Shown here one piece after another: positions 25,576 through 35,485 of a stretch of DNA of 64,000 nucleotides (its first letter is position 1; every line of letters begins with the position of its first letter). Source of the DNA: Enterocloster alcoholdehydrogenati. Lineage in GTDB: Bacteria > Bacillota > Clostridia > Lachnospirales > Lachnospiraceae. Position numbers and translations under genes: made by a program. Location: contig NZ_BLTJ01000010.1 in the NCBI RefSeq assembly GCF_013282095.1, positions 62,001 through 126,000 on the forward strand, in the 5' to 3' direction. Below the pieces are notes generated by a model, which was not told the DNA's origin, searched no databases, and worked only from the letters and a program-made list of their open reading frames with translations.

Positions 25576-27777
25576 TTACTTTCTGTGCTCCCTGCGGTAT
25601 CTGGCAGGAGTGGTGTTCTCCATCTTGCTGAAAAAGCGGATAAAATTCTGAACGCTGGTGTAATGAAGTTTCTGCGCGATCTCCGCTACACTCAACTCCG
25701 TGGTCAAAAGCAGCTGATGCGCACGTTCGATCCGAACCTGGTTGACCAGGTCGGTAAACGTGGTATTCTTTTCTTTTTTAAGAACCTTCCACAGATAGGT
25801 TGGATGATAGTTCATCTCAGCGGCGCATTCATTTAAAGTAATATTGCCGTCATTTTGCCGGATTAAGCCGATGATCGTCTTGTACAGCTCTGAATCCTCG
25901 GTGTGGCGGTTCTTTACCATAGCCTCCATCACTGGCTTTAAGACGCTTTCATTCATAAACCTGCGAAGCTGCTCATAGTCGTAGATCCGAAGGGCCCTCT
26001 GCAGCAGGTTGGCCCGGTTGTCCGGAAAAATATCATTGAGAGAAAGCCCCAGGCTCTCCGGTACTCCCATGACGGCCACCATGATCCTCATGATATAAAG
26101 ATCCCGCTCTCTTCCCATGATCTCTTTATTTTCCAGACGCCGGATCACTGTATCCATAAAATTGGCGGCCTCTTTGGGGGTTCCGTGGCTGATGGTGGTC
26201 TTTAATTCATTTTCCACTACCAGGTCATAGGCAGCGTTCCGGCTGTGGCCCCGTTGGGCATAATCCTCAAACAGAACCAGGCCGGGCTGGGATTTTACAG
26301 AGTCCCGGTTCTTTGTCTGAATCGAAAGGGCCTCTCTGCACTCCTGATAGGCAACACTGCAGTCTAACAGCCGGGTAAACATCCGGCTGATCCCCACAGA
26401 CAGACGGATCCCCCACTGGGACATGGCCTCATCTTCCATATTTTTATACATCTGGGCCGTGACCAGATCCAGCTGATACTCGTCCGGGCCGGAGGTGATG
26501 ATCACCAGACGCTTTTTAAATATAATGGGCACAAACGAAAGCTCCGTAAGAAAGCCTCTGAAATGAGCACAAAGCTCCTCTGGTTTGGGAAGCGGCATTT
26601 CCTCCTGATCCCCCTCTCCCTGCAGAAGCTTCGGCTCAAACACACTCATACGGTATTTCTTTGCCGAAGAAAGCTCCAGAAGCCGCAGCTGCTCCTCCAC
26701 ATAAGGCTCATCTGCTTCCCCGCTGACGATCCGGTCCAAAAACAGCTCCTGCATATGAAGTTTCTGCTGTCCTACAGTCTCCTCCAGCCGATCCATGGTT
26801 CCCTCGTACCGTTTCAGTATCAGACGGATCAGATAAAGGGATACAATGGTCAGAACTCCCACGATCAATGCCGCTGCTACAAACTGCAGGGAGACTCCCC
26901 ATGTGTTTGACAGATCGTAGGCAATATAATAACGATATCCGCTTCCCGTGTCCGTAAGGGAATACCCCAGATATTTCCTGTTATCTGCCCCCTTAAACCG
27001 TCCCCACAGTCCTGTCTGATCGGGATGACGTTCCAGATATCCGCTGACAGCCTCTGTATTCCCGATAAAGCGCTGGCCGCTGTAGCTTAAGACCTCTACC
27101 TTATACCCGGAATCTGCAAAAGGCTCCATAAATGTCTCAAAGGCAGCGGGATTGAGCTTAATCAGCAATATGTAACGCAAAGCGGAGCCATAAGTACCTC
27201 CCTTGATCACAAAATGCTCCCCGGAAAGATCTGCATAATTGCTCTCTCGAAGCCTGTTTTCCCCTGTCGTACTCTCCTCTTTTGGCGGACGGCTGTCCCA
27301 GCCTACATAGAGAAAATTCTCCTCCTGCTCCTTTAAAAACGCCTCCAGTTCATCCCGGTTTGAGGCCTCCTCCATGGGGAACAGGCCATAGTTATTCAGG
27401 ATCCAGCCCTGCTCCACATTGATAAAATCGTATTCTTCAATATAATGGGCAATATGGTAATCCCCTTCCAGCTGATTCTGCACACTCCGCAGCTGCTGAT
27501 AGCTGGTATAGGGAGGCTCCTTTTGTTCCTTCAGCCATTTGAACTCATCCCGGCTGGTAAAGGTCAGATAATAGGAACGGATGGATGACAGCATATTTTC
27601 TGTATCCGAAGAAAAGCTGTTGCCGTAAGCCTCCAGTGCGCTTTCCATACTTCTGCTTTCGTTATGAAAAAACAGATATGCGGAAATGCACCCCAAAACC
27701 ATCAGCGGCAGCATCACGATCCATATAATATGGTGAAACATATCTTTACTGTATAATTTAGCCAGCCTGTCTTTCAC
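25576..27777 (-). CDS. Membrane-bound AraC-family transcriptional regulator
   Basis: 733 aa from a GTG at 27777 with AAAGGTGATCAA just upstream; the longer frame to 27852 is unsupported. Two membrane helices (about 18-40 and 292-316) enclose an extracellular sensor domain of about 250 residues. A cytoplasmic linker region leads to a C-terminal AraC double helix-turn-helix (about 630-730) including NECAAEMNYHPTYLWKVLKK and SVAEIAQKLHYTSVQNFIRFF. This architecture, a one-piece membrane sensor-regulator, is common beside LplABC-type sugar operons in Firmicutes (YesN/YtdP-like). It most likely senses extracellular pectic sugars and activates the operon starting 370 bp downstream on the same strand. 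Confidence 0.9.
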   Translation of the reverse strand: MKDRLAKLYSKDMFHHIIWIVMLPLMVLGCISAYLFFHNESRSMESALEAYGNSFSSDTENMLSSIRSYYLTFTSRDEFKWLKEQKEPPYTSYQQLRSVQNQLEGDYHIAHYIEEYDFINVEQGWILNNYGLFPMEEASNRDELEAFLKEQEENFLYVGWDSRPPKEESTTGENRLRESNYADLSGEHFVIKGGTYGSALRYILLIKLNPAAFETFMEPFADSGYKVEVLSYSGQRFIGNTEAVSGYLERHPDQTGLWGRFKGADNRKYLGYSLTDTGSGYRYYIAYDLSNTWGVSLQFVAAALIVGVLTIVSLYLIRLILKRYEGTMDRLEETVGQQKLHMQELFLDRIVSGEADEPYVEEQLRLLELSSAKKYRMSVFEPKLLQGEGDQEEMPLPKPEELCAHFRGFLTELSFVPIIFKKRLVIITSGPDEYQLDLVTAQMYKNMEDEAMSQWGIRLSVGISRMFTRLLDCSVAYQECREALSIQTKNRDSVKSQPGLVLFEDYAQRGHSRNAAYDLVVENELKTTISHGTPKEAANFMDTVIRRLENKEIMGRERDLYIMRIMVAVMGVPESLGLSLNDIFPDNRANLLQRALRIYDYEQLRRFMNESVLKPVMEAMVKNRHTEDSELYKTIIGLIRQNDGNITLNECAAEMNYHPTYLWKVLKKEKNTTFTDLVNQVRIERAHQLLLTTELSVAEIAQKLHYTSVQNFIRFFSKMENTTPARYRREHRK

Positions 27778-27886
27778 TTGATCACCTTTTTCATTCCAAA
27801 TTTTCCCGTTTTTTATATTATCACGGGGAGGGGCGAGCGTCAATAGACTCATAAAGTCCGCTTCTCCGCTCTAACTATTTGGCAAC

Positions 27887-27925
27887 AAAAAAACTTGGGG
27901 GAAGAATCCACTCTTCCCTCAAGTT
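27887..27925 (-). terminator. Intrinsic terminator of guaB
   Basis: Minus-strand stem AACTTGAGGGAAGA / TCTTCCCCCAAGTT with a 6-7 nt loop, then a run of seven T (27887-27893). It lies about 20 bp after the guaB stop. Confidence 0.93.
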
Positions 27926-27947
27926 CGTATCTTCGGTCTTTTGTCCC

Positions 27948-29456
<1,509 letters not shown>

Positions 29457-29458
29457 TT

Positions 29459-29487
29459 ATACTAGCAAATTTTACATAGGTTGTCAA
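29459..29487 (-). promoter_or_regulatory. SigA promoter of guaB
   Basis: Perfect TTGACA (29482-29487), 17-bp spacer, TAGTAT (29459-29464). The leader is about 50 nt. No PurR box or purine riboswitch fold was recognised. Confidence 0.8.
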
Positions 29488-29553
29488 ACCCATTTTTTCG
29501 TATGTATTCATTGATTTTACTAATAAGAAACCATCAGCCGCCCTAATATCCGG

Positions 29554-30048
29554 CTAGAGAACGAATTTCCTTGGAAATGCGCGGCGCATGGCTCCCAGCA
29601 TCTTCTCATTGGGCTCAATGAGAACCTTCATGGTGTCCGCACCCTTCTGGTACATGAGAGCGTAGACCTTTCCTCCCTGTTTCCCGGAGGTACAGTCCAT
29701 AATCTTCATCCCCTGCTTGGAGTAGTCCTTTAACATATAGGAATCTGCGGGAGCAATCAGCTGAATGTCGTCCTTCTCACAGTCAAACGCCTTTTTGCGT
29801 CTGGCCTTTCCCATGATGCGGTCGATCCGCAGGCCGCCCTCGGCAAACAGATATTCATATTCCACACTGAGATTTAAAAAGATAAAATAGGTGGCAGCGC
29901 CCGCTGCTGTCAAGATCACAACCCCGATCACAGTCTGAAGAGCCAGAAGCACAGAAAAAGCGCATACCAGAACCATGATGATCTTCACCGGAATCGCGTA
30001 GACGGGGTCCCTGCGCTTTACAAGCCATTCAATATAGTTTTCTTCCAT
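29554..30048 (-). CDS. Small membrane protein of unknown function (DUF6106-like)
   Basis: 164 aa from the ATG at 30048, which has AGGAGAG seven bases upstream. Two adjacent hydrophobic helices (about 20-60) are followed by a cytoplasmic domain with SVEYEYLFAEGGLRIDRIMGK and RRKKAFDCEKDDIQLI. I recall similar Lachnospiraceae proteins grouped as DUF6106, but cannot verify this here. No catalytic motif is visible. It has its own promoter, faces away from feoA, and ends 150 bp before guaB. Function unknown. Confidence 0.75.
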   Translation of the reverse strand: MEENYIEWLVKRRDPVYAIPVKIIMVLVCAFSVLLALQTVIGVVILTAAGAATYFIFLNLSVEYEYLFAEGGLRIDRIMGKARRKKAFDCEKDDIQLIAPADSYMLKDYSKQGMKIMDCTSGKQGGKVYALMYQKGADTMKVLIEPNEKMLGAMRRAFPRKFVL

Positions 30049-30083
30049 AACAAACTCTCCTGTCATAATTTTTTGTCCTTTTT

Positions 30084-30112
30084 ATTATACACTACTTCCC
30101 AGCTTATTTCCA
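30084..30112 (-). promoter_or_regulatory. Probable promoter of the small membrane protein gene
   Basis: TGGAAA (30107-30112), 17-bp spacer, perfect TATAAT (30084-30089). It lies in the 127-bp divergent region shared with feoA. I saw no convincing promoter or Fur/DtxR box for feoA there. Confidence 0.5.
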
Positions 30113-30175
30113 GTCACATTTTACCGTTTGCGCCATACCTTAATAATAAGAACAAACAGGTACAGGTGCTTATCC

Positions 30176-30406
30176 TTGAATCCTTCTCTTTCTTTAAGCG
30201 ATATAAAGCCGGGAGAGCGCGCCAGGGTCCGAACGCTTTTGATCACGGGAGCCATGCGCAGGAGGCTTTTAGATTTGGGGCTGACCTTTGATACCCCGGT
30301 AGAATGTCTGGGGGTGAGCCCTTTGGGAGATCCGGCGGCCTACCGGATCCGCGGAGCGGTAATCGCCATCCGAAGGGCCGACAGCCGCCAAATCCTTGTA
30401 TACTGA
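30176..30406 (+). CDS. feoA: Ferrous iron transport protein A (FeoA)
   Basis: 76 aa from a proposed TTG at 30176, seven bases after AGGTG. An ATG at 30128 in the same frame would add 16 residues that do not resemble FeoA. From the TTG the protein runs LSLSDIKPGERARV, then MRRRLLDLGLTFDTPVECLG and ends in AIRRADSRQILV, the usual SH3-like FeoA pattern. It is a small cytoplasmic partner of FeoB. The feoB start follows 12 bp later after GGAGGAACC. Confidence 0.87.
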   Translation: MNPSLSLSDIKPGERARVRTLLITGAMRRRLLDLGLTFDTPVECLGVSPLGDPAAYRIRGAVIAIRRADSRQILVY

Positions 30407-30418
30407 AACGGAGGAACC

Positions 30419-32560
30419 ATGAAACCAGCTCATTCTTTTTTGAGAAAACACCCTTTTGATGCAAATGATCGCTCCGCAGGTGAACCCGCAGGCCATCTGA
30501 CAGCAGCCCTGGCAGGTAATCCCAATGTGGGGAAAAGTACCTTATTTAACAGTCTCACCGGCAGTTCCCAGCACACCGGGAACTGGGCCGGCGTGACTGT
30601 ATCCTGCTCCAACGGGATCTGCCGCTCTAAGACGGGCTCCTATACCCTGACCGACCTGCCCGGCACCTATTCCCTGATGGCACATTCGGAAGAAGAAGCC
30701 GTTTCCCGGGATTTTATCTGCTTTGGAGACTGTGATGTAACAGTTGTCGTCTGCGATGCTACCTGCCTGGAGCGAAACTTAAATCTGGTACTCCAGATTC
30801 TGGAAACAGGAAAGCGAACCATGGTCTGCGTCAACCTTATGGATGAAGCTGCCAAAAACAGGATCCGCGTGGATCTTGAGGGACTGGAGGCCGCTCTTGG
30901 CGTCCCGGTTTCAGGAACAAACGCCAGGCGCAGGCAAACGCTGGGCCATTTTCTCCTGAAGCTGGATGCGGCGGTAAAGGAAGAGGCCCCCGCTCCCTTT
31001 TTTATCGCCTATGATCCCCCCATTGAGGCCGCCATTTCCATTGTGCAGCCCTTTACGGAACGGTTCTCCCCCCGGCTCTCTCCCAGGTGGCTGGCCCTGC
31101 GGCTGCTGGAACAGGATGAAGGGCTTTTGAAAGCAGCAAACACCTTTTTACAGGAGGATCTGTCCCAGGACGCAGCGCTGTCGGAAGCGCTTAAGCAGGC
31201 ACAGTCTGTGCTTTATGAGGCCGGTATCTTTGAAGATGGGTTAAAAGACCGCATCGTCTCCGGGATCGTAGCCGCGGCAGAAGCGATCGCTGCCCAAACA
31301 GTCTCCCTGCCGGAGGGAACCTACGGCTTAAAGGACCGGTATATGGATCGGATTCTTACAGGGCGGATCGCCGGGTATCCGGCTATGCTGCTTTTGCTGG
31401 CCCTTGTATTCTGGCTTACCATTACCGGGGCCAACTATCCTTCCGCCCTGCTTTCTGACTTTTTTTTCTCTTTTCAGGAAAAGCTCATAGCCCTGTTTTT
31501 GGCCGCCGGCGCTCCTGACTGGCTGACAGGAGCTCTGATCCTTGGCGTATACCGGGTGCTGGCCTGGGTGGTCTCTGTGATGCTGCCCCCGATGGCCATT
31601 TTCTTTCCCTTATTTACACTTTTGGAAGATTCCGGCTACCTTCCGCGAATCGCTTATAACCTGGACCGCCCCTTCCAATGCTGTAAGGCCTGCGGCAAAC
31701 AGGCGCTCACCATGGCTATGGGCTTTGGCTGCAACGCGGCCGGGGTGACTGGCTGCCGGATTATCGACTCTCCCAGGGAACGGCTTTTAGCCATCCTGAC
31801 CAACAGCTTTGTCCCCTGCAACGGGCGGCTTCCGGCGCTTATTACCCTGATCTCCCTGTTTTTTGCAGGATCGGCGGGAACATATTCCTCTTTTTCAGCC
31901 GCCCTTTTTCTAACCCTGTTTATCCTTTTGGGAATAGCCATGACCTTTTTTGCATCCTGGCTTTTGTCCGCCACCCTGCTGAAAGGGGTACCCTCCTCCT
32001 TTACCCTGGAGCTGCCCCCCTACCGCCGTCCGCAGATCGGCCGGGTGATCTGGCGTTCTGTCCTGGACCGGACGCTCTTTGTATTAGGGCGGGCCGCCGC
32101 CGTCGCCGCTCCCGCAGGTCTGGCGATCTGGATTCTGGCAAATATTTCCATCAATAATATAACCCTTCTGGGCCATATCAGCGGATATCTGGATCCCCTT
32201 GGGCGGCTTCTTGGCATGGACGGCGTGATCCTTATGGCCTTTATCCTGGGGCTGCCTGCCAATGAAATCGTGATCCCCATCATCGTCATGGCCTATACGG
32301 CCCAGGGAACTCTTATGGATCCTGGCAGTCTGGCAGACCTTAAAACGCTTTTGGTTTCCCAGGACTGGACCTGGGTTACAGCACTGTGTACCATGGTATT
32401 TTTCCTCCTTCACTGGCCCTGTTCCACCACTCTGATGACCATAAGAAAAGAGACCGGCAGTATGAAATGGACCTGTCTGGCCTTTTTCCTTCCCACTGCC
32501 TGCGGAATGGCGCTCTGCATGATGATCGCGGCCGGGACCCGGCTCTTGACTTTCCTGTAA
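30419..32560 (+). CDS. feoB: Ferrous iron transporter FeoB
   Basis: 713 aa. N-terminal G domain: G1 GNPNVGKST (33-41), the G3 DLPGTYSL (79-86), G4 NLMD (139-142). A helical regulatory segment follows, then a membrane domain of two Gate regions (about 320-710) with a CKACGKQALTMAMGFGCNAAG stretch containing conserved Cys residues and NSFVPCNGRLP. It imports Fe(II) under anaerobic conditions. The length is normal and no motif is missing. Co-transcribed with feoA. A promoter for the next gene overlaps its last codons. Confidence 0.97.
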   Translation: MKPAHSFLRKHPFDANDRSAGEPAGHLTAALAGNPNVGKSTLFNSLTGSSQHTGNWAGVTVSCSNGICRSKTGSYTLTDLPGTYSLMAHSEEEAVSRDFICFGDCDVTVVVCDATCLERNLNLVLQILETGKRTMVCVNLMDEAAKNRIRVDLEGLEAALGVPVSGTNARRRQTLGHFLLKLDAAVKEEAPAPFFIAYDPPIEAAISIVQPFTERFSPRLSPRWLALRLLEQDEGLLKAANTFLQEDLSQDAALSEALKQAQSVLYEAGIFEDGLKDRIVSGIVAAAEAIAAQTVSLPEGTYGLKDRYMDRILTGRIAGYPAMLLLLALVFWLTITGANYPSALLSDFFFSFQEKLIALFLAAGAPDWLTGALILGVYRVLAWVVSVMLPPMAIFFPLFTLLEDSGYLPRIAYNLDRPFQCCKACGKQALTMAMGFGCNAAGVTGCRIIDSPRERLLAILTNSFVPCNGRLPALITLISLFFAGSAGTYSSFSAALFLTLFILLGIAMTFFASWLLSATLLKGVPSSFTLELPPYRRPQIGRVIWRSVLDRTLFVLGRAAAVAAPAGLAIWILANISINNITLLGHISGYLDPLGRLLGMDGVILMAFILGLPANEIVIPIIVMAYTAQGTLMDPGSLADLKTLLVSQDWTWVTALCTMVFFLLHWPCSTTLMTIRKETGSMKWTCLAFFLPTACGMALCMMIAAGTRLLTFL

Positions 32561-32574
32561 GGTACTTATATAAT
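32546..32574 (+). promoter_or_regulatory. SigA promoter of the VanW-family gene, overlapping the feoB stop
   Basis: TTGACT (32546-32551), exactly 17 bases, perfect TATAAT (32569-32574). The -35 lies in the last feoB codons. It leaves a leader of about 120 nt, containing an ATTCA/TGAAT short repeat and a CCGG-rich stretch that matches no riboswitch I know. Confidence 0.75.
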
Positions 32575-32703
32575 AATTCCCAGTATTCACATATGAATAA
32601 TGTATATAACTGCAGCGCCCCGTATCTCGAAGTCCCGGCAATGAGCCGGTCATAAAAACAGATATCCGGGGACATTTGCACACACCCATAGAAGGAGTTT
32701 ATT

Positions 32704-34365
32704 ATGACAAAAAACTACGATCACAGACAAAACAGGGGGGCCCGCTCCTCTTACCGCGGCCCCAGAAAAGGACGCAGAACACCTAAAAAAGCGTTTCTTC
32801 CTCTGGCGGCTGCTGGAACGGGGCTCCTTCTTCTGGCGGCCGTATCAGCAATCACAGTCTCTCATTTTAAAGGAAAAGGAGCTTCCCAAACGCAGGAATC
32901 CCCGGCCCCTGATACAGAACCGGCACTGACGGCAGCTTCTGTAACCGTCAACGGTATTTCTCTGGAAGGTCTGAATCAGGATGAGGTATATGAAAAGATA
33001 AAAGAACTTTTCCCCTGGTCTATGAAGGCTGCCTACGGAGATGAGCAGCTGCCTGTAACAGACCTTTTACAGCCCCGGTTAAAGAAGTGGGCCCAACAGC
33101 TGTGCACTTCCTCCCAGTCCGGTGAGATCACGCTTACAGCCGCAGACCTGGTGGACGACCGGCTGGAAAAAGACGCGCTGGCTCAGGCCAGAACGCTGGC
33201 AGGACAGTGGGAAATCGCTCCGAAAAACAGCGGACTGGATTATTTTGACAAAGAAAAAGGAAGCTTTGTATTCAGCGACGGCTGTTCCGGCATTGAGATC
33301 GACGAGGAACAGATGGCCCAGGATATTCTTTCAGCTATCCGTGAAAATCGTCTGGACGCAGTGATCACCGCCCGTTCCTCAGACGCGGCCCCCGCTCTCT
33401 CGGCGGCCCAGGCCAAAGAAGCGTACAAAACCATCGCCACTTTTACTACGGAAACCACCAACAACCAGAAGCGCAATACCAATGTCCGTCTGGCAGCAGA
33501 AGCCTTAAACGGCACCATCGTCCAGCCGGGAGAGGAGTTTTCCTTTAATTCTGTTGTTGGTCAGCGAACCGCCGAAAAGGGATATCAGGAAGCGGCGGCC
33601 TACAACAGCGGTTCTGTGGTCCAGGAGATCGGCGGCGGGGTCTGCCAGATCTCAAGCACCCTGTATCGCGTAGTATTTAACGCGGGAATGAAGGTGACGT
33701 TCCGCCGTTCCCATACCTTTGAGCCAAATTATGTAACCCCCGGCCAGGATGCAGCCATCAGCTGGGAACAGCCGGATTTTCGTTTTGTAAATACCTCCGA
33801 CGCTCCCATTGGTATCCGGGCCAGCTACGCAGACCGCAAGGCTACCGTATCGATCTATGGGATTCCGGTTCTTGAAGACGGCGTTTCCTGGGATCTTTAT
33901 TCTGAAAAGGTGGAGGAACTGGATCCTCCGGAGCCGGAATATGTAGAAGATCCAACACTGGCTCCTGGAACGGAAAAAGTGGTAAAGGCAGCTACGCCGG
34001 GAAGCCGATGGGATACCTATAAAGTGGTATCCAAAAACGGGAAGGAAATCGAGCGCACGCTGGATCACTCCAAATCCTATAAAGGCCACGCGGCAGTAAT
34101 CCACAGGAACACATCCTCAGGAGAAACCGCACCGTCACAGGCCGGAACTGATGCCGCGGCGCCTACAGAGACAAGCGTGGCGCACACGGCAGAAGGCCAG
34201 ACGTCAGGAGCGACAGAAAACGCTGGCAGCACCTCTTCCTTAGAAAACGGCAGCCAACCCGCTGGTTCCGAAAGCACCGCTCCCTCTCCCACGGTAGACG
34301 GTATGCCGGAGGGATACACTCCGGGAACTGGTGTGATCGCTCCCTTTCAGCCGGAAAACCAATAA
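32704..34365 (+). CDS. VanW-family envelope protein with membrane anchor
   Basis: 553 aa. A basic N-terminus, one membrane helix (about 31-50), an extracytoplasmic region with a putative peptidoglycan-binding-like domain (about 75-225), then the VanW domain (about 255-395) with RNTNVRLAAEALNGT, PGEEFSFNSVVG, GGGVCQISSTLY and FRRSHTFEPNYV. The last 100 residues are Thr/Ser/Ala/Gly-rich and probably unstructured. Proteins of this YoaR/VanW type are surface-located, and VanW itself belongs to vancomycin-resistance clusters, but its activity is unknown. No other van gene is nearby, so no resistance role is implied. The start has AGAAGGAGTTTATT. Confidence 0.88.
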   Translation: MTKNYDHRQNRGARSSYRGPRKGRRTPKKAFLPLAAAGTGLLLLAAVSAITVSHFKGKGASQTQESPAPDTEPALTAASVTVNGISLEGLNQDEVYEKIKELFPWSMKAAYGDEQLPVTDLLQPRLKKWAQQLCTSSQSGEITLTAADLVDDRLEKDALAQARTLAGQWEIAPKNSGLDYFDKEKGSFVFSDGCSGIEIDEEQMAQDILSAIRENRLDAVITARSSDAAPALSAAQAKEAYKTIATFTTETTNNQKRNTNVRLAAEALNGTIVQPGEEFSFNSVVGQRTAEKGYQEAAAYNSGSVVQEIGGGVCQISSTLYRVVFNAGMKVTFRRSHTFEPNYVTPGQDAAISWEQPDFRFVNTSDAPIGIRASYADRKATVSIYGIPVLEDGVSWDLYSEKVEELDPPEPEYVEDPTLAPGTEKVVKAATPGSRWDTYKVVSKNGKEIERTLDHSKSYKGHAAVIHRNTSSGETAPSQAGTDAAAPTETSVAHTAEGQTSGATENAGSTSSLENGSQPAGSESTAPSPTVDGMPEGYTPGTGVIAPFQPENQ

Positions 34366-34413
34366 CCCGTTATATTTTTGACAAACACAGTCCGCAGATA
34401 AGGCAGGTGGCTT

Positions 34414-35340
34414 ATGAATCTTTCCTATTTAAAGTACGCAGTTGAGGTGGAAAAGACAGGCTCTATCACTAAGGCAGCCCAGAATTTTTATATGAACCAG
34501 CCCCATTTAAGCAAGATCATACGGGAGCTGGAGCGGGATCTTGGCGAGGCTATCTTTGACCGGACAAGCCGGGGGATGATTCCCACAAAAAAGGGGGAAG
34601 AGTTCCTGCGGTATGCCAGAACCATTATGGCCCAGGAGGAGCAGATTGAAGCCCTCTGCACCAGAAACCGGGAAAGCGCCCTGGAGTTTCGGTTCTGCGG
34701 CCCCAGGGCTACTTATATCGCCTGCGCTTTTACGGAATTTCTCTGCAGTACAGATACACGTTTTGCTGTAAATATCCATTATATGGAAACTAATTCAAAA
34801 AATGTGATTCGCCTGGTCTCCTCCAAGGAATTTGATCTGGGTATCGTGCGCTGTCAGTCGGTCTATGAGCCCTATTACCAGAAGCTGTTTCAGGAGGAAA
34901 ATCTGGAATCCAGCCTTCTGTGGGAATTTTCCTCCCGGCTGCTTATGTCTGCAGACCATCCGCTGGCAAAAAAGACCGGACTTACCTACCTGGACTTAAA
35001 TGATTCCATTGAAATCCTCCAGGGGGATTCCAAGGATCCTTCCTTCTCCTTTGAAACTCAGGCTGTTTCTTCCACCGGCGGTAATTCCAGGCGCTGTATC
35101 TCTGTCTATGACCGGAGCAGCCAGTTCGCCCTGCTGCGCCGGCTTCCAGGAGCCTATATGTGGACCTCCCCCATTCCCTACCGGGAGCTTGCCCAGGAGG
35201 GCCTCATCCAGCGCCCCTGCGCCTATCCCGGAAATCTGCACCGGGATCTTCTCATCTGCCGCAGAGGCTGCCGCATGAATCAGCCCGAAAAAGAGGTGAT
35301 ACAGAGCCTGAACCGCATGGTCAGCCAGCTGTCCGATTAG
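34414..35340 (+). CDS. LysR-family transcriptional regulator
   Basis: 308 aa. The winged helix-turn-helix occupies residues 1-60: LKYAVEVEKTGSITKAAQNF, NQPHLSKIIRELERDLG, IFDRTSRGMIPTKKGE. The rest is a periplasmic-binding-like effector domain. The C-terminal half is somewhat divergent. It starts 48 bp after the VanW-type gene and lies 145 bp before the alcohol dehydrogenase on the same strand; LysR genes are more often divergent from targets, so control of that gene is only a guess. A TTGACA at 34378 lacks a matching -10. Confidence 0.92.
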   Translation: MNLSYLKYAVEVEKTGSITKAAQNFYMNQPHLSKIIRELERDLGEAIFDRTSRGMIPTKKGEEFLRYARTIMAQEEQIEALCTRNRESALEFRFCGPRATYIACAFTEFLCSTDTRFAVNIHYMETNSKNVIRLVSSKEFDLGIVRCQSVYEPYYQKLFQEENLESSLLWEFSSRLLMSADHPLAKKTGLTYLDLNDSIEILQGDSKDPSFSFETQAVSSTGGNSRRCISVYDRSSQFALLRRLPGAYMWTSPIPYRELAQEGLIQRPCAYPGNLHRDLLICRRGCRMNQPEKEVIQSLNRMVSQLSD

Positions 35341-35485
35341 TCTCCCGCGGTATGCATGAACGGATATCCTTTCAGGCATACCTCTATTCCATTTTCATAT
35401 CTACCCGGATCCATCTGCCTGTGGTATCCTATATTTGTTAAAGAAATATCATTCTTTTAAATACAAACATATGGAGGTTACACAG

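Noticed and set aside
34378-34383. TTGACA as a promoter for the LysR gene
   Set aside because: No -10 box at any usual spacing before the ATG at 34414.
35434-35450. TTGTTAAAGAAATATCA as a Rex operator before the alcohol dehydrogenase
   Set aside because: Only the first half fits the Rex pattern (TTGTTAA); the second half-site is missing.
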